Shown: piece by piece, positions 47,714-56,698 of the stretch | How the letters are laid out: each line of letters opens with the position of its first letter | Position numbering within the stretch: the stretch's first letter is position 1 | NCBI RefSeq assembly: GCF_000472905.1 | Contig: NZ_AXAR01000001.1 | Location: 204,775 to 268,774, forward strand | From: Alicyclobacillus pomorum DSM 14955 | GTDB taxonomy: Bacteria > Bacillota > Bacilli > Alicyclobacillales > Alicyclobacillaceae | Reading direction: 5' to 3' | DNA: 64,000 bases | Translations under genes and position numbers: made by a program | Notes under the pieces: model-generated | What the model was told of the DNA's origin: nothing | What the model saw: only the letters and a program-made list of their open reading frames with translations | Database searches by the model: none

Positions 47714-48493
47714 GTGTCCGCGTTGGAACCGTTGTTGCAGAAGGCAGGTTTCACCGATTACGAAGCGCGGGCGTACGTCGCCTTACTGTACAAAAGTCCG
47801 CAAACTGGATACGAACTGGCGAAGACCTCACGCGTTCCGCGTGGCAATATTTATACCGTGTTGCAGAAGCTTGAGTCCCGCGGTGCGGCCACGCGCGTTG
47901 TATCTCCAGATGCAGTCCGTTACATGGCGGTCGCGCCAGATTTGGTGATGCAGCGGATGCGAACCTCATTCCTCGAAATGATGCAGGACTTGGAGCGCCA
48001 CCTGCAGAGCGTCACCCAACGGGGGGACGGAGAGCACGTGGAGTCGTTTGACGGCTACGACAACCTGATGTTTTTCGCAGCGGATGCACTGCGTGGTACA
48101 AAGCAGCACGCAACGGTCGCACTGCATGCGCAGGAATCCCTTGCGTTAGCCCCCGTTTTCTCCGACCTGTGCCAATCTGTGACGCTTACCACGCTTTGTC
48201 TGACGGATTGTACCGGCCCCTGTCAGTCGTGCCGTGGAGCGATTCACTCGCTGGCAGCACCCGTTCCACAAGACAGGCGTTGGTTCATGGTGGTCGCTGA
48301 CGGAGCCGTGCTCGTGGCGGGCGAAATTTCAGGAGATAAGGTCACTGGGATTCGCACACGGTTGCCTGTACTTGCGCAGATGGCTGCGCTATTCCTCCAA
48401 CAGAGCCTGTTCATTTCGCAGCTGTTGCAAACGGGACAAGTCGACGCACAGTCGCTCCCGTCGAGTTTACGGATTCTGACGCGGACGTTTTGA
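47714..48493 (+). CDS. TrmB-like transcriptional regulator with cysteine cluster
   Basis: 259 residues. N-terminal winged helix of the TrmB type (GFTDYEARAYVALL, VPRGNIYTVLQKLESRG), then a coiled-coil segment and an effector domain. In place of a typical sugar-binding region it has Cys162-x3-Cys166-x3-Cys170-x2-Cys173 (CLTDCTGPCQSC), plus Cys153, suggesting metal, Fe-S or redox sensing. GTG 47714 follows AGAGGTGAT. The dyad upstream is a likely autoregulatory site. Confidence 0.82.
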   Translation: MSALEPLLQKAGFTDYEARAYVALLYKSPQTGYELAKTSRVPRGNIYTVLQKLESRGAATRVVSPDAVRYMAVAPDLVMQRMRTSFLEMMQDLERHLQSVTQRGDGEHVESFDGYDNLMFFAADALRGTKQHATVALHAQESLALAPVFSDLCQSVTLTTLCLTDCTGPCQSCRGAIHSLAAPVPQDRRWFMVVADGAVLVAGEISGDKVTGIRTRLPVLAQMAALFLQQSLFISQLLQTGQVDAQSLPSSLRILTRTF

Positions 48494-48570
48494 ACACGTG
48501 AACAACGAGACACGTGTAGACATGGTTTGCAATGATTCTGACAGATATACGCACTGGGAGGAACATCGCC

Positions 48571-50742
48571 TTGACTCAGACTTCATCCTCGGTGCATCCG
48601 GATTTTGATCATCGGCAAAGTTTGTTGAAAGGGCTAAACCCTGAACAGAAGCAGGCGGTTGAGACCACAGAGGGCCCAGTATTGGTGCTTGCTGGTGCGG
48701 GAAGTGGAAAGACCAGCGTACTCACCCGACGCATTGCCTATCTGTTGCAGGTACAGAAAGTCCCCGTGCATCAGGTGCTGGCCATTACCTTCACCAACAA
48801 GGCAGCGAAAGAGATGCGGGAGCGCGTGAAAAAGTTGGTGGGCCACGCGGCGGAAGATTTGTGGATGGGCACGTTCCACAGTATTTGCGTCAAGATTCTG
48901 CGGCGCGAGGCCGAGCGGCTCGGGTACACGCCGACGTTCACCATCCTTGACGGGGATGATCAAAAAAGTGCGGTTCAGCAGTCGATGCTCGACCTTCATT
49001 ACGACATCAAAAAGTTTGACGTGTATTCGATTCAAGCGCACATCTCAAAGTGGAAGAACGAGTTGAAAGGTCCGAAACAGGTTGGTGCCATCAAGGAGAG
49101 CGCTGGACTGAGCGATGCCATCGCCAAGGATGTGTACGAGTTGTACCAGAATCGCTTGTACGCCGCGAACGCGATGGATTTCGATGATCTCATCGTCAAT
49201 ACGGTCCGGCTGCTCGAGCAGTTTGACGACGTACGTGCGTTGTATCAAGACAAGTTTCGGTACATCCACGTGGATGAGTATCAGGATACGAACCACGCGC
49301 AGTACCGTTTCGCACAGCTATTGGCTGGTAAGTACCGCAATTTGTGCGTGGTCGGGGATTCGGATCAGGCCATTTACGCGTGGCGGGGCGCGGACATTCG
49401 GAACATCCTCAACTTTGAACGCGACTACCCGGATGCCACCGTCATCACACTGGAAACCAACTACCGTTCCACGGAGATCATTCTGGAAGCCGCTAACGCC
49501 GTCATTCGAAACAACAAGATGCGCAAGGAGAAAAACCTGAAATCCGTACGTGGGCGCGGCGAGCCGATTGTCGTGTGCGCGCTGACGGACGGTGAAGACG
49601 AAGCCCGCTATGTCGCGGAACAAATCCAGCAGCACGTAAGCGAAGGGGGGAGTTACGGCGATTGTGCTGTCTTGTACCGCGCAAATGCACAGTCGCGGGC
49701 GGTGGAAGAGGCGCTCATGGGCATGGCCATTCCGTACACCATCGTGGGCGGCCTGACCTTCTACGACCGCCGGGAGATCAAGGATGTGTTCGCGTATTTG
49801 CGCGTGTTGGCGAATCCGAAGGACGAGATTTCCTTGTTGCGGATTATCAACACACCGAAGCGCGGGCTTGGGGATCAGGCGGTCGGCAAGTTGCTCGACT
49901 ACGCCCATGCGGAAGACCTCACTTTGCTCGAAGCGCTGAACTGTGGCAAACAGGCCGAACTGACCGACAAGCAAGCGGAAGCTGCGAAACAGCTGTACGA
50001 CACGCTGCAGGAACTGATGCTGTGGATGGAAGGAATGCCCGTCACCGATTTTCTGGCGGAAGTTTTGCATGCCACAGGATACCGCGCGATGTACGCGGAA
50101 AGCAGCAAAACGGAAGATCAACAGCGGGCCGAAAATATCGACGAGTTGTTCAGTGTCACCAAGTCGTTTGACCGGCGCCGGCAAGGTACCTTGCTCGAAT
50201 TCCTGGCAGAGGTCTCCCTGCTGAGCGACGTTGACAAGGAAAAGGGAAAGTCCAGTGAGGCAGTGAAACTGATGACCTTGCACGCGAGCAAGGGACTCGA
50301 GTTTCCTGTCGTATTCATGATTGGTATGGAGGAAGGCATTTTCCCACACAGTCGATCCGTCGACGATGACCGAGGCATCGAAGAGGAGCGCAACCTCTGC
50401 TACGTCGGGATCACGCGAGCGCAGGACAAGCTGCACATGACCTACTGCATGGAGCGCACCTTGTTTGGACAGGCATCTTATAAGGAACCATCGCGGTTTT
50501 TGGACGAACTGCCGGAAACGCACGTGCGGCGGCTGACACTCACGAACGACCAACTGTATGATTGGAAACCGGGAGACAAGATTCGCCACATGAAGTACGG
50601 CGAAGGCATTGTGTTGGCGGTAAAACCGGATGGCGTAGGAGACAACAAGGAACCGCATCTCGAAGTTATGTTCCACCCTTCGGTGGGGATGAAGGTGTTT
50701 CCCAAAAAATACGCCCGTCCGGTGGCAGAGAAGCCTTCTTAA
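48571..50742 (+). CDS. pcrA: ATP-dependent DNA helicase PcrA
   Basis: 723 residues, equal to known PcrA. Superfamily 1A 3'-5' helicase for repair, replication-transcription conflict resolution and plasmid replication. Walker A AGAGSGKTS, VDEYQDTN, LTLETNYRST-like motif IV region, TLHASKGLEFPVVF and YVGITRAQ. TTG 48571 is 9 nt after GGGAGG; an ATG at 48532 has no site. pcrB and ligA, its usual neighbours, are absent here. Confidence 0.96.
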   Translation: MTQTSSSVHPDFDHRQSLLKGLNPEQKQAVETTEGPVLVLAGAGSGKTSVLTRRIAYLLQVQKVPVHQVLAITFTNKAAKEMRERVKKLVGHAAEDLWMGTFHSICVKILRREAERLGYTPTFTILDGDDQKSAVQQSMLDLHYDIKKFDVYSIQAHISKWKNELKGPKQVGAIKESAGLSDAIAKDVYELYQNRLYAANAMDFDDLIVNTVRLLEQFDDVRALYQDKFRYIHVDEYQDTNHAQYRFAQLLAGKYRNLCVVGDSDQAIYAWRGADIRNILNFERDYPDATVITLETNYRSTEIILEAANAVIRNNKMRKEKNLKSVRGRGEPIVVCALTDGEDEARYVAEQIQQHVSEGGSYGDCAVLYRANAQSRAVEEALMGMAIPYTIVGGLTFYDRREIKDVFAYLRVLANPKDEISLLRIINTPKRGLGDQAVGKLLDYAHAEDLTLLEALNCGKQAELTDKQAEAAKQLYDTLQELMLWMEGMPVTDFLAEVLHATGYRAMYAESSKTEDQQRAENIDELFSVTKSFDRRRQGTLLEFLAEVSLLSDVDKEKGKSSEAVKLMTLHASKGLEFPVVFMIGMEEGIFPHSRSVDDDRGIEEERNLCYVGITRAQDKLHMTYCMERTLFGQASYKEPSRFLDELPETHVRRLTLTNDQLYDWKPGDKIRHMKYGEGIVLAVKPDGVGDNKEPHLEVMFHPSVGMKVFPKKYARPVAEKPS

Positions 50743-50777
50743 GGTCACCTGGTGAGCCCCGTCATCTTCGGCACTTT

Positions 50778-50806
50778 TTTACCCTTCTGTAGACCTGTGG
50801 TACAAT
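50778..50806 (+). promoter_or_regulatory. promoter of the 160-residue membrane protein gene
   Basis: TTTACC (50778-50783), 17-nt spacer, TACAAT (50801-50806). Confidence 0.55.
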
Positions 50807-50899
50807 GAATTTCGCTGTGGTCACCCATTCTCTGTGCAAAGATGTTAGAATGGGACATGCATACGTTTTGTACAGGCCTTTGGCAGGGGGAAGATTCGC

Positions 50900-51382
50900 T
50901 TGTTTTCCTGGATTGTGACGATAGTCATCATTGCGATTTTGATTGCAGCCTACGTACTCGTATTTCTTTATGCGCGCAAGCGCCAGAAGCAGTTTGATGA
51001 ACAGTACAACGCTGCCAAGGAACGGCACGAGATATTCGTCCTGAACAAGAAAATTGTGAAGGAACGCCCGAAGTCAAAGTGGATGAAGTACGCTCGGTTC
51101 AAGACGTACCAAGTCGTGGGTCGGATCAGCGTCTCGCAAGCGGTGCGGGGCATTCAGATGAATAAGATGCAGACCATGACGTTTCACACCACCAAGTCTG
51201 AATACGACAAGATTCAGCCGAATCGCAAGTATAAGATGGACATCGCAGGAAACTACATTGGATATGTCCACGCACCTTTGCCGAGCAAGGTCAAAGACAA
51301 GAAGCGCGATGGGAAAGGCAACAAGGCAGAGGCTCGCAAGCAGGCGGACAAGAATACGAAGAAGGCCAAAAACAACAAATAG
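50900..51382 (+). CDS. membrane-anchored basic protein, function unknown
   Basis: 160 residues: one N-terminal membrane helix (IVTIVIIAILIAAYVLVFLY), a central soluble domain (KTYQVVGRISVSQAVRG) and a Lys-rich tail with many KK/KN pairs. TTG start after CAGGGGGAAG. The basic tail suggests contact with nucleic acid or phospholipid heads. No family recognised. Confidence 0.7.
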   Translation: MFSWIVTIVIIAILIAAYVLVFLYARKRQKQFDEQYNAAKERHEIFVLNKKIVKERPKSKWMKYARFKTYQVVGRISVSQAVRGIQMNKMQTMTFHTTKSEYDKIQPNRKYKMDIAGNYIGYVHAPLPSKVKDKKRDGKGNKAEARKQADKNTKKAKNNK

Positions 51383-51396
51383 AACAGTTTCCACTA

Positions 51397-51430
51397 GGCA
51401 GTGCGGCAGATTGTCCGTGCTGCCTTTTTT
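51397..51430 (+). terminator. terminator after the basic membrane protein
   Basis: GGCAGTGCGG and CCGTGCTGCC pair with one or two wobbles, followed by TTTTTT. Confidence 0.8.
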
Positions 51431-51560
51431 CGCGTTGTGCAGTGCCTGCCGTCTGGATAAATGAATCCCGTGGCTCCACCAGATCTCGGCTATCAATGAC
51501 GTTCGCCCGGCTCGCCGCATAAGTTGTTGTGACTGGCAACAGGGAAGAGGAGGTTCATCC

Positions 51561-52184
51561 ATGCGGCGCAAATCATTGGGGAAAAAGTCTGCCGTGAAAC
51601 GGAAGAAACGCAAAGTGGACACGTCTACGTCTAAACCAGCGAAACAACAGCCAGCTGATGTATTAGAGTTCCGCGCGCGAACGCCGGACGATGACGACTA
51701 TATCGTCCAGTTGACGGAGGAGCAACTTTCTGGAGTACATCAACAAGCGTTTGGAGAAGTGTTCCCGCGCGAACAATTTCGTCGCTATCTTCAATCGGGG
51801 GCACCAACCGTGGTTGTGGAAAAAGCCAAGAAGCGAATTGGATACTATTCGTACCTTATCAATCCGGATGGAAAAATGCACATCAGCGCGATGGTCATTG
51901 AGCCCGAGTATCAGTCTGACGGCATTGGCTCCAAAGTGATGCGGCACCTCGAGGATGAAGCGAGGCGACTTGGTGCCCATACCCTGGAGGTGTTTGTACA
52001 AACCGGCAACGAAAAAAGTCTTGGATTCACGCGTAAACTCGGCTTCGTTCAGGTGTTTTACGTGACACCGACCACGATATGTTTTCAGAAGCGCTTGGAT
52101 ACACAAGTTGGCGCGGACGGACACGCACCGACGCACCCACGTGCTGTTAGTCAGCCGGCTGCTCCAGGATATCCACTCTTGTAA
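51561..52184 (+). CDS. GNAT-family N-acetyltransferase with basic N-terminal extension
   Basis: 207 residues. The first ~30 are very basic (MRRKSLGKKSAVKRKKRK), followed by a GNAT fold with acetyl-CoA loop ISAMVIEPEYQSDGIGSKVM and NEKSLGFTRKLGF. Ends in a Pro/Ala-rich tail. Acceptor unknown; the basic leader could dock on nucleic acid or ribosome. Site GAGGAGG upstream. Confidence 0.85.
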   Translation: MRRKSLGKKSAVKRKKRKVDTSTSKPAKQQPADVLEFRARTPDDDDYIVQLTEEQLSGVHQQAFGEVFPREQFRRYLQSGAPTVVVEKAKKRIGYYSYLINPDGKMHISAMVIEPEYQSDGIGSKVMRHLEDEARRLGAHTLEVFVQTGNEKSLGFTRKLGFVQVFYVTPTTICFQKRLDTQVGADGHAPTHPRAVSQPAAPGYPLL

Positions 52185-52327
52185 TGCAATGTCCCTTCCC
52201 CCTCTTCTGATGTTGCCACATCGTCTACAATAGACGGAGAGATGGTGAATCAGAAGAGGGGACACCATGCTGCATCGCCCGGACAAGCCGTTCGGGTAGA
52301 GGTGCCATGGTTCAAAAGGAGACCGCT

Positions 52328-53713
52328 GTGAAGTACAACAGATTGGGGAAAACAGAGTTGAAGGTGTCCGCTGTCGGGTTGAGTCTGGCAGACGGTTTGC
52401 CAGGTGGATCGGTGATGCCTGAACAGGGCGTCGCGGGTGGCCATACCTACGGAGGAGAGTCGTGGTTGCAGGTCGCTTTCGACAACGGGATCACGTGGTT
52501 TGACGTAGGACAGGCGGACGGTGATACCACCGCGTTTGTAAGCCAGTGGTTGCGGACTGTGAAGAGGGATGATGTGGTGCTTGCCACTCGAATCGCCGAC
52601 GACGAAGATGTGTCGAAACAGATTGACCACCAGTTGCAACTGTTAGGCACGGATTATTTGGATATTGTTCAACTGGAGTGCCCAAACGATGGGCTGTCGA
52701 CGGACGCGGAACGGGCTTTACAGGAAGCCAAGGAGAAAGGGAAAATTCGGTACGTGGGTTTGGTCGGAGACGTCGACGAAGTGATGTTCGGGCTGGTGAA
52801 CGGTGCCTTTGACGTGGTGCAAGTGGAGTACCACCTACTCAACGCGCGTGCCATGCAATTGGCCCTGCCGCTCGCGCGTCAACTCGGCGTGGGTGTGCTG
52901 ACGCGTCCTTTCCGACTAGACTTTTGTGGAGAAGGTATATATGGCGGTATCGCGGCGGGCCCAGTGGATGGTAGAAAGCGAGCAGCCCGCGTGGTCGAAG
53001 TATTGGAGAAGGACCTCGGTCGAAAAGAACCCATGGATCTGCACACCTTGGAGAAGGTGTCACTGCAGTTGGCCTGTGCCAGCGGTCTCGTTCATGGATG
53101 TCTTGTCCGCCCAACTTCGCGAGAGCACATTTGTGAGTGGGCTCGGATAACAGACCAACCGCCGCTGTCACCGAGTACGGTGGCAGCATGGCTGCGCGAG
53201 GCGGGAGGGGTTGACCAGCGGATGCGTTGCGCGTGGGCAGATGACCCCTTGTTAGCGTATTATCACGACGTCGAGTGGGGGAGACCGCCCAGAGGTGACC
53301 ATCGCTGGTTCGAGTTTGTCGTGCTGGAGACGTTTCAGGCGGGACTGAGTTGGAAGACGATTCTCCACAAGCGAAGGGCGTTTCGCCGAGCGTTCTCCGG
53401 ATTTGATATCGATAAAGTCGCTGCCTACACCGCGGCAGATGTGGAGCGGCTGATGGGTGATGCCAGTATCGTGCGTCATCGGAAGAAGATTGAAGCGGCC
53501 GTCGAGAACGCGAGGATTGCGCAGCGATTGGTTGTAGAGAGCGGATCATTGGAGCGATTCTTTCTGGACAAGGTCAAACCTGCTGCGGATCCGCTCGAGG
53601 TCATTCGCCAGACGTTTCGTTTCGTCGGAAGGACAACCGCGGAGAGTATCGCCTTTGCGACGGGTATCGTGCCGCTCCTGCACACCGCGGGCTGCTGGTT
53701 GGCGCGCTCCTGA
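52328..53713 (+). CDS. degenerate aldo/keto reductase fused to 3-methyladenine DNA glycosylase I
   Basis: 461 residues. Residues 1-295 follow the aldo/keto-reductase barrel (KYNRLGKTELKVSAVGL, LGTDYLDIVQLE, LPLARQLGVGVLTRP), but three of four catalytic residues are replaced: Asp59 kept, Tyr to Asp64, Lys to Arg88, His to Glu117. Residues 298-461 are a TAG-type glycosylase: Cys301, His313, His452 and Cys456 match the zinc ligands, and Glu334 and Trp342 the base pocket. It should excise 3-methyladenine from DNA. GTG 52328 is 6-7 nt after AAAAGGAG. The frame is continuous with no sign of a frameshift. Confidence 0.85.
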   Translation: MKYNRLGKTELKVSAVGLSLADGLPGGSVMPEQGVAGGHTYGGESWLQVAFDNGITWFDVGQADGDTTAFVSQWLRTVKRDDVVLATRIADDEDVSKQIDHQLQLLGTDYLDIVQLECPNDGLSTDAERALQEAKEKGKIRYVGLVGDVDEVMFGLVNGAFDVVQVEYHLLNARAMQLALPLARQLGVGVLTRPFRLDFCGEGIYGGIAAGPVDGRKRAARVVEVLEKDLGRKEPMDLHTLEKVSLQLACASGLVHGCLVRPTSREHICEWARITDQPPLSPSTVAAWLREAGGVDQRMRCAWADDPLLAYYHDVEWGRPPRGDHRWFEFVVLETFQAGLSWKTILHKRRAFRRAFSGFDIDKVAAYTAADVERLMGDASIVRHRKKIEAAVENARIAQRLVVESGSLERFFLDKVKPAADPLEVIRQTFRFVGRTTAESIAFATGIVPLLHTAGCWLARS

Positions 53714-53715
53714 AG

Positions 53716-53740
53716 GAGCGATTTGCAACATTCCTCTAGA
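53716..53740 (+). repeat. dispersed repeat motif, copy 2
   Basis: GAGCGATTTGCAACATTCC then CTCTAGA starts 3 nt after the fusion-gene stop. Matches 27681-27706 with few changes and contains the 12-mer AGCGATTTGCAA. Confidence 0.5.
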
Positions 53741-53772
53741 TGGCGTTGTTCGTCGTTTGGAAAACGCTGGAA

Positions 53773-53818
53773 CACCCTAACTCGTAGGGTGGCCGTGCGA
53801 AGTTGCACCTCCACCCTC
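53773..53818. other. two overlapping, mutually exclusive hairpins
   Basis: CACCCTA/TAGGGTG (53773-53791) competes with AGGGTGG...CCACCCT (53786-53818, inner GTGC/GCAC). They sit between convergent genes and probably act as terminators; no T-run is present. Confidence 0.4.
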
Positions 53819-53822
53819 GTCG

Positions 53823-54017
53823 TTAGACTGTTCTGCGGTCGTTAAAGAGAAAGGAAATTGCATACAATCCAGCTAAGCCGACAATGGTGTAAATGATACG
53901 GCTGACCAGAGCCGCTTGTCCACCGAATAGAGATGCGACGAGGTCAAACTGGAACAACCCAACGAGCAACCAGTTGATGGCCCCGATGACGACGAGTACG
54001 AGCGCTGTTTTGCTCAT
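53823..54017 (-). CDS. DUF378-family small membrane protein
   Basis: 64 residues with two membrane helices and the family pattern TALVLVVIGAINWLLVGLF and IYTIVGLAGLYAI (YuzA-like). Function unknown across the family. GGAGG lies just upstream of the ATG. Confidence 0.85.
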   Translation of the reverse strand: MSKTALVLVVIGAINWLLVGLFQFDLVASLFGGQAALVSRIIYTIVGLAGLYAISFLFNDRRTV

Positions 54018-54128
54018 GCGGCACCTCCCTTCACTGACCCATTATGTGCAGAAGGGAACGGTAGCAAACGCGCGGGATACGGGTGGACGTGGGTGCACGT
54101 GAGATTGACCCATTCAGCAGGAAATCTC

Positions 54129-54158
54129 TTGTCAATGCTGGTCTGGGTGCAGTATGCT
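54129..54158 (+). promoter_or_regulatory. candidate promoter of the NifU-C gene
   Basis: TTGTCA (54129-54134), 18-nt spacer, TATGCT (54153-54158), about 18 nt before the start codon. Confidence 0.45.
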
Positions 54159-54176
54159 TGAAATGGAGGGATGACC

Positions 54177-54407
54177 ATGTCCATCGAAGAACGGATTCAA
54201 GAAGCCCTGACTGGCATCCGGGAAGCCATCCAGCAGGACGGTGGCGATGTGGAGTTCGTCTCGTTTGACGACGAAAGCAAAACCGTCTACGTGGCGCTGA
54301 CCGGCAGCTGTGTGGGCTGCCCAGCCAGTGTTCTGACGCTGAAAATGGGCGTGGAACGCGCCATCAAGGCTCAAGTGCCAGAAGTGGAGTACGTCGAAGC
54401 TTACTGA
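54177..54407 (+). CDS. NifU C-terminal-domain iron-sulfur scaffold protein
   Basis: 76 residues. NifU-like domain with the cluster-binding CVGC motif in ALTGSCVGCPASVLTLKMG. Carries and delivers Fe-S clusters, like YutI in Bacillus. ATG 54177 is 6 nt after GGAGGG; the ATG at 54171 abuts the site. Confidence 0.93.
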   Translation: MSIEERIQEALTGIREAIQQDGGDVEFVSFDDESKTVYVALTGSCVGCPASVLTLKMGVERAIKAQVPEVEYVEAY

Positions 54408-54582
54408 TGCGGATGTCTGAAGACGATGCGTGGTGGCTGTGCCACCGCGCTTTTTGTTTACCGCAGAGGAGCGTAGAATTCTTGAGGGCACGGGTGCGTC
54501 ATAGAGTGATAATGGGATGTCCATCCGCTTGCATAGAATGACTGAAACTTCGGCGAAGATGAACATAGAAGGAGGATGTGCG

Positions 54583-55563
54583 TTGCAAGTACAGGTGCTC
54601 GGCAACAGCCTCGTCGTCACAACGGACAAGCAGTGGAACGGTCAGGCGTTGCAAGACGGACTCAAGCGGCAACTCATGTTGCCTAGCGCCTACGTCAAGG
54701 GGCTGTTTGCCGATGGACGCGTCCGCTCTGGGAAGCAACGGCTGTCGGCCGATGACGTCGTCCAGGGCTCGACCAAAATTCTCCTGATGGGCGACGTAGA
54801 AGACGACTACGGGATACATATCAGTGCGTCTCACATGGATGCCAACCGCGCGATTGTCCCTTTATGGGAGGACGATCACGCACTCATTCTGAACAAGCCA
54901 GCTGGCCTCATCATTTATCCGTCCGACGCGGGAGAATCGGATACCTTAGCCCACCGCGTCGCATCGTATTACGAGCGGACAGGACAGCGCCACAAGGTGC
55001 GCCATGTGCACAGGTTGGATAGGGATACCACGGGCGCCATCTTGTATGCGAAACACGGTTATATTGCGCGGGCGCTCGACGCGCTGTTGGCGGAGCGCCG
55101 CGTGGAGCGCACGTACTGGGCTGTGGTTCAGGGACAACCCAAATCACCGCGTGGATCCATCCGCTTGCCCATCGGGCGAGATAGGCATACAGCAGGGAGG
55201 TACCGGGTCTCGAAGACAGGGAAAGAAGCGGTCACCGTGTATGAAGTACTAGGGTCTGTCAGCATTGCGAACGGCAAAGTTTCCTTGGTGCAGTGCCGCT
55301 TGGAAACGGGACGCACCCACCAGATTCGGGTACACATGTCCGCCATCGGCTGTCCGGTGGTTGGCGATGTGTTGTACGGCGGCGGGGATGGTGTAGGAAC
55401 TGTGGATCTGGAACAAGGATACGCACTGCACGCTGTGCAACTGGCGTTTTACCACCCGTACGACAGACGGCAGGTGACGGTGCACGCGCCGTTGCCAGAG
55501 CATTTTGCCCAGCTGCTGGCCCGTGTTGGTCTGGGGCGGTTTGCAGAAGTCGGTGCCATATAA
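54583..55563 (+). CDS. RluA-family pseudouridine synthase
   Basis: 326 residues. Catalytic motif HRLDRDTTG, family segments NKPAGLIIYPSD and LETGRTHQIRVH. An N-terminal part resembles the S4-like domain of RluA/YlyB/YjbO enzymes. Isomerises uridines in rRNA or tRNA; target unknown. TTG 54583 is 7 nt after AAGGAGG; an upstream ATG at 54517 has no site. Confidence 0.92.
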   Translation: MQVQVLGNSLVVTTDKQWNGQALQDGLKRQLMLPSAYVKGLFADGRVRSGKQRLSADDVVQGSTKILLMGDVEDDYGIHISASHMDANRAIVPLWEDDHALILNKPAGLIIYPSDAGESDTLAHRVASYYERTGQRHKVRHVHRLDRDTTGAILYAKHGYIARALDALLAERRVERTYWAVVQGQPKSPRGSIRLPIGRDRHTAGRYRVSKTGKEAVTVYEVLGSVSIANGKVSLVQCRLETGRTHQIRVHMSAIGCPVVGDVLYGGGDGVGTVDLEQGYALHAVQLAFYHPYDRRQVTVHAPLPEHFAQLLARVGLGRFAEVGAI

Positions 55564-55639
55564 CGAGGAGTTGGGGGATGTCGGTCCACTGTAAGGGATT
55601 CGGGCCCCGTGAACGATGCCAGCGCAGGAGGTGACAGGA

Positions 55640-56521
55640 ATGTGGAGGCCTGGTTCAAAGCCGCATGCTGTTGGGCGGTATGTCTGGAGTCTTGTCGCTG
55701 CCGTCGTGCGGCACGACATTATGTCACTGGCGGCGGTGATTACGTTTTACGCGTTCTTTTCCCTGTTTCCGTTCTTGCTGCTGGTGATTTATACGGCGTC
55801 GACGATTGTCCCGCAATTAGATGTGCAGAACGTGGACGTGCAGCGCGTGTTGATGCATTTGATTGGCCCATTTGTTCCGGCGTTGCAGGCGGAGAAAGTC
55901 ATACAGCAAAACATCTCCAATTTGGCGGTCGTCGGCCGGCAAATTGGACTGTTCAGTGCATTGACGCTGACGTGGTCCGCGATGAGCGGATTTCTGGCGG
56001 TTCAGCAAGCGATGGATGTCATTTGGGAACGTGAACAACGCTCGTTTATTGCGCGGCGCATTATCTCCTTCTTCATGGTGATGGTGTTGCTCGTCATCAT
56101 GCTGTTTTCGGCGCTGGTCACCACCATATACCCGTGGTTGGCGCATCACGTTCAGCCGGCGGGCTGGTGGGCCTGGTTGACCTGGTTGCAGGGTTGGTCA
56201 AAAGTGTTGTTTCCCGCGTCTTTGCTCATCAGTTTTCTTATTTTCTACCGCTACCTTCCTTCGCGCCGCGCTGCGTGGCCATTCGTGGTTCCGGGTGCAC
56301 TCGCGGCGACGCTTCTGCTAGACTTAGGGCGGAAGTTGTTTGTCTGGTATGCGAATCACCTCGTCCGCTACTATTTGATCTACGGGACGCTGACGGCGGT
56401 GATGCTTCTCCTGTTGTGGATCTACGTCGGCAGTATTGTGATGTTGTTCGGCGCAGAAGTGTCGGCTGCACTCGAGCGGATGGTGCAGGCGGACGGTGAC
56501 GACGCGGACGTCTCCGGATGA
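55640..56521 (+). CDS. YihY/BrkB-family inner-membrane protein
   Basis: 293 residues, six membrane segments, with family segments SLAAVITFYAFFSLFPFLL and YGTLTAVMLLLLWIYVGSIV. Once annotated as ribonuclease BN; now considered a transporter-like membrane protein of unknown substrate. ATG 55640 follows AGGAGGTGA. Confidence 0.9.
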   Translation: MWRPGSKPHAVGRYVWSLVAAVVRHDIMSLAAVITFYAFFSLFPFLLLVIYTASTIVPQLDVQNVDVQRVLMHLIGPFVPALQAEKVIQQNISNLAVVGRQIGLFSALTLTWSAMSGFLAVQQAMDVIWEREQRSFIARRIISFFMVMVLLVIMLFSALVTTIYPWLAHHVQPAGWWAWLTWLQGWSKVLFPASLLISFLIFYRYLPSRRAAWPFVVPGALAATLLLDLGRKLFVWYANHLVRYYLIYGTLTAVMLLLLWIYVGSIVMLFGAEVSAALERMVQADGDDADVSG

Positions 56522-56648
56522 CATTTGGCTCCTTGATTCGGTCGGCATGAACGCCGGGATGATGATTTCTTCACGCGTAGTTGGAGAGACGGTTTGTCCA
56601 TCCTACGCGCTACGCGCGTGACTTGCAGTGAGTGACCAAAATAGCATC

Positions 56649-56687
56649 GGCTCACCTGCAACAGGGCGCGGTTCAGGTGAGCCTTTC
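56649..56687 (+). terminator. terminator between yihY homologue and osmC-like gene
   Basis: GGCTCACCTG (56649-56658) and CAGGTGAGCC (56674-56683), followed by TTTC. Confidence 0.75.
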
Positions 56688-56698
56688 ATACGCGCAGG

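Noticed and set aside
49318-50748. 476-codon minus-strand open frame
   Set aside because: Antisense shadow of pcrA with no start signal or recognisable domain.
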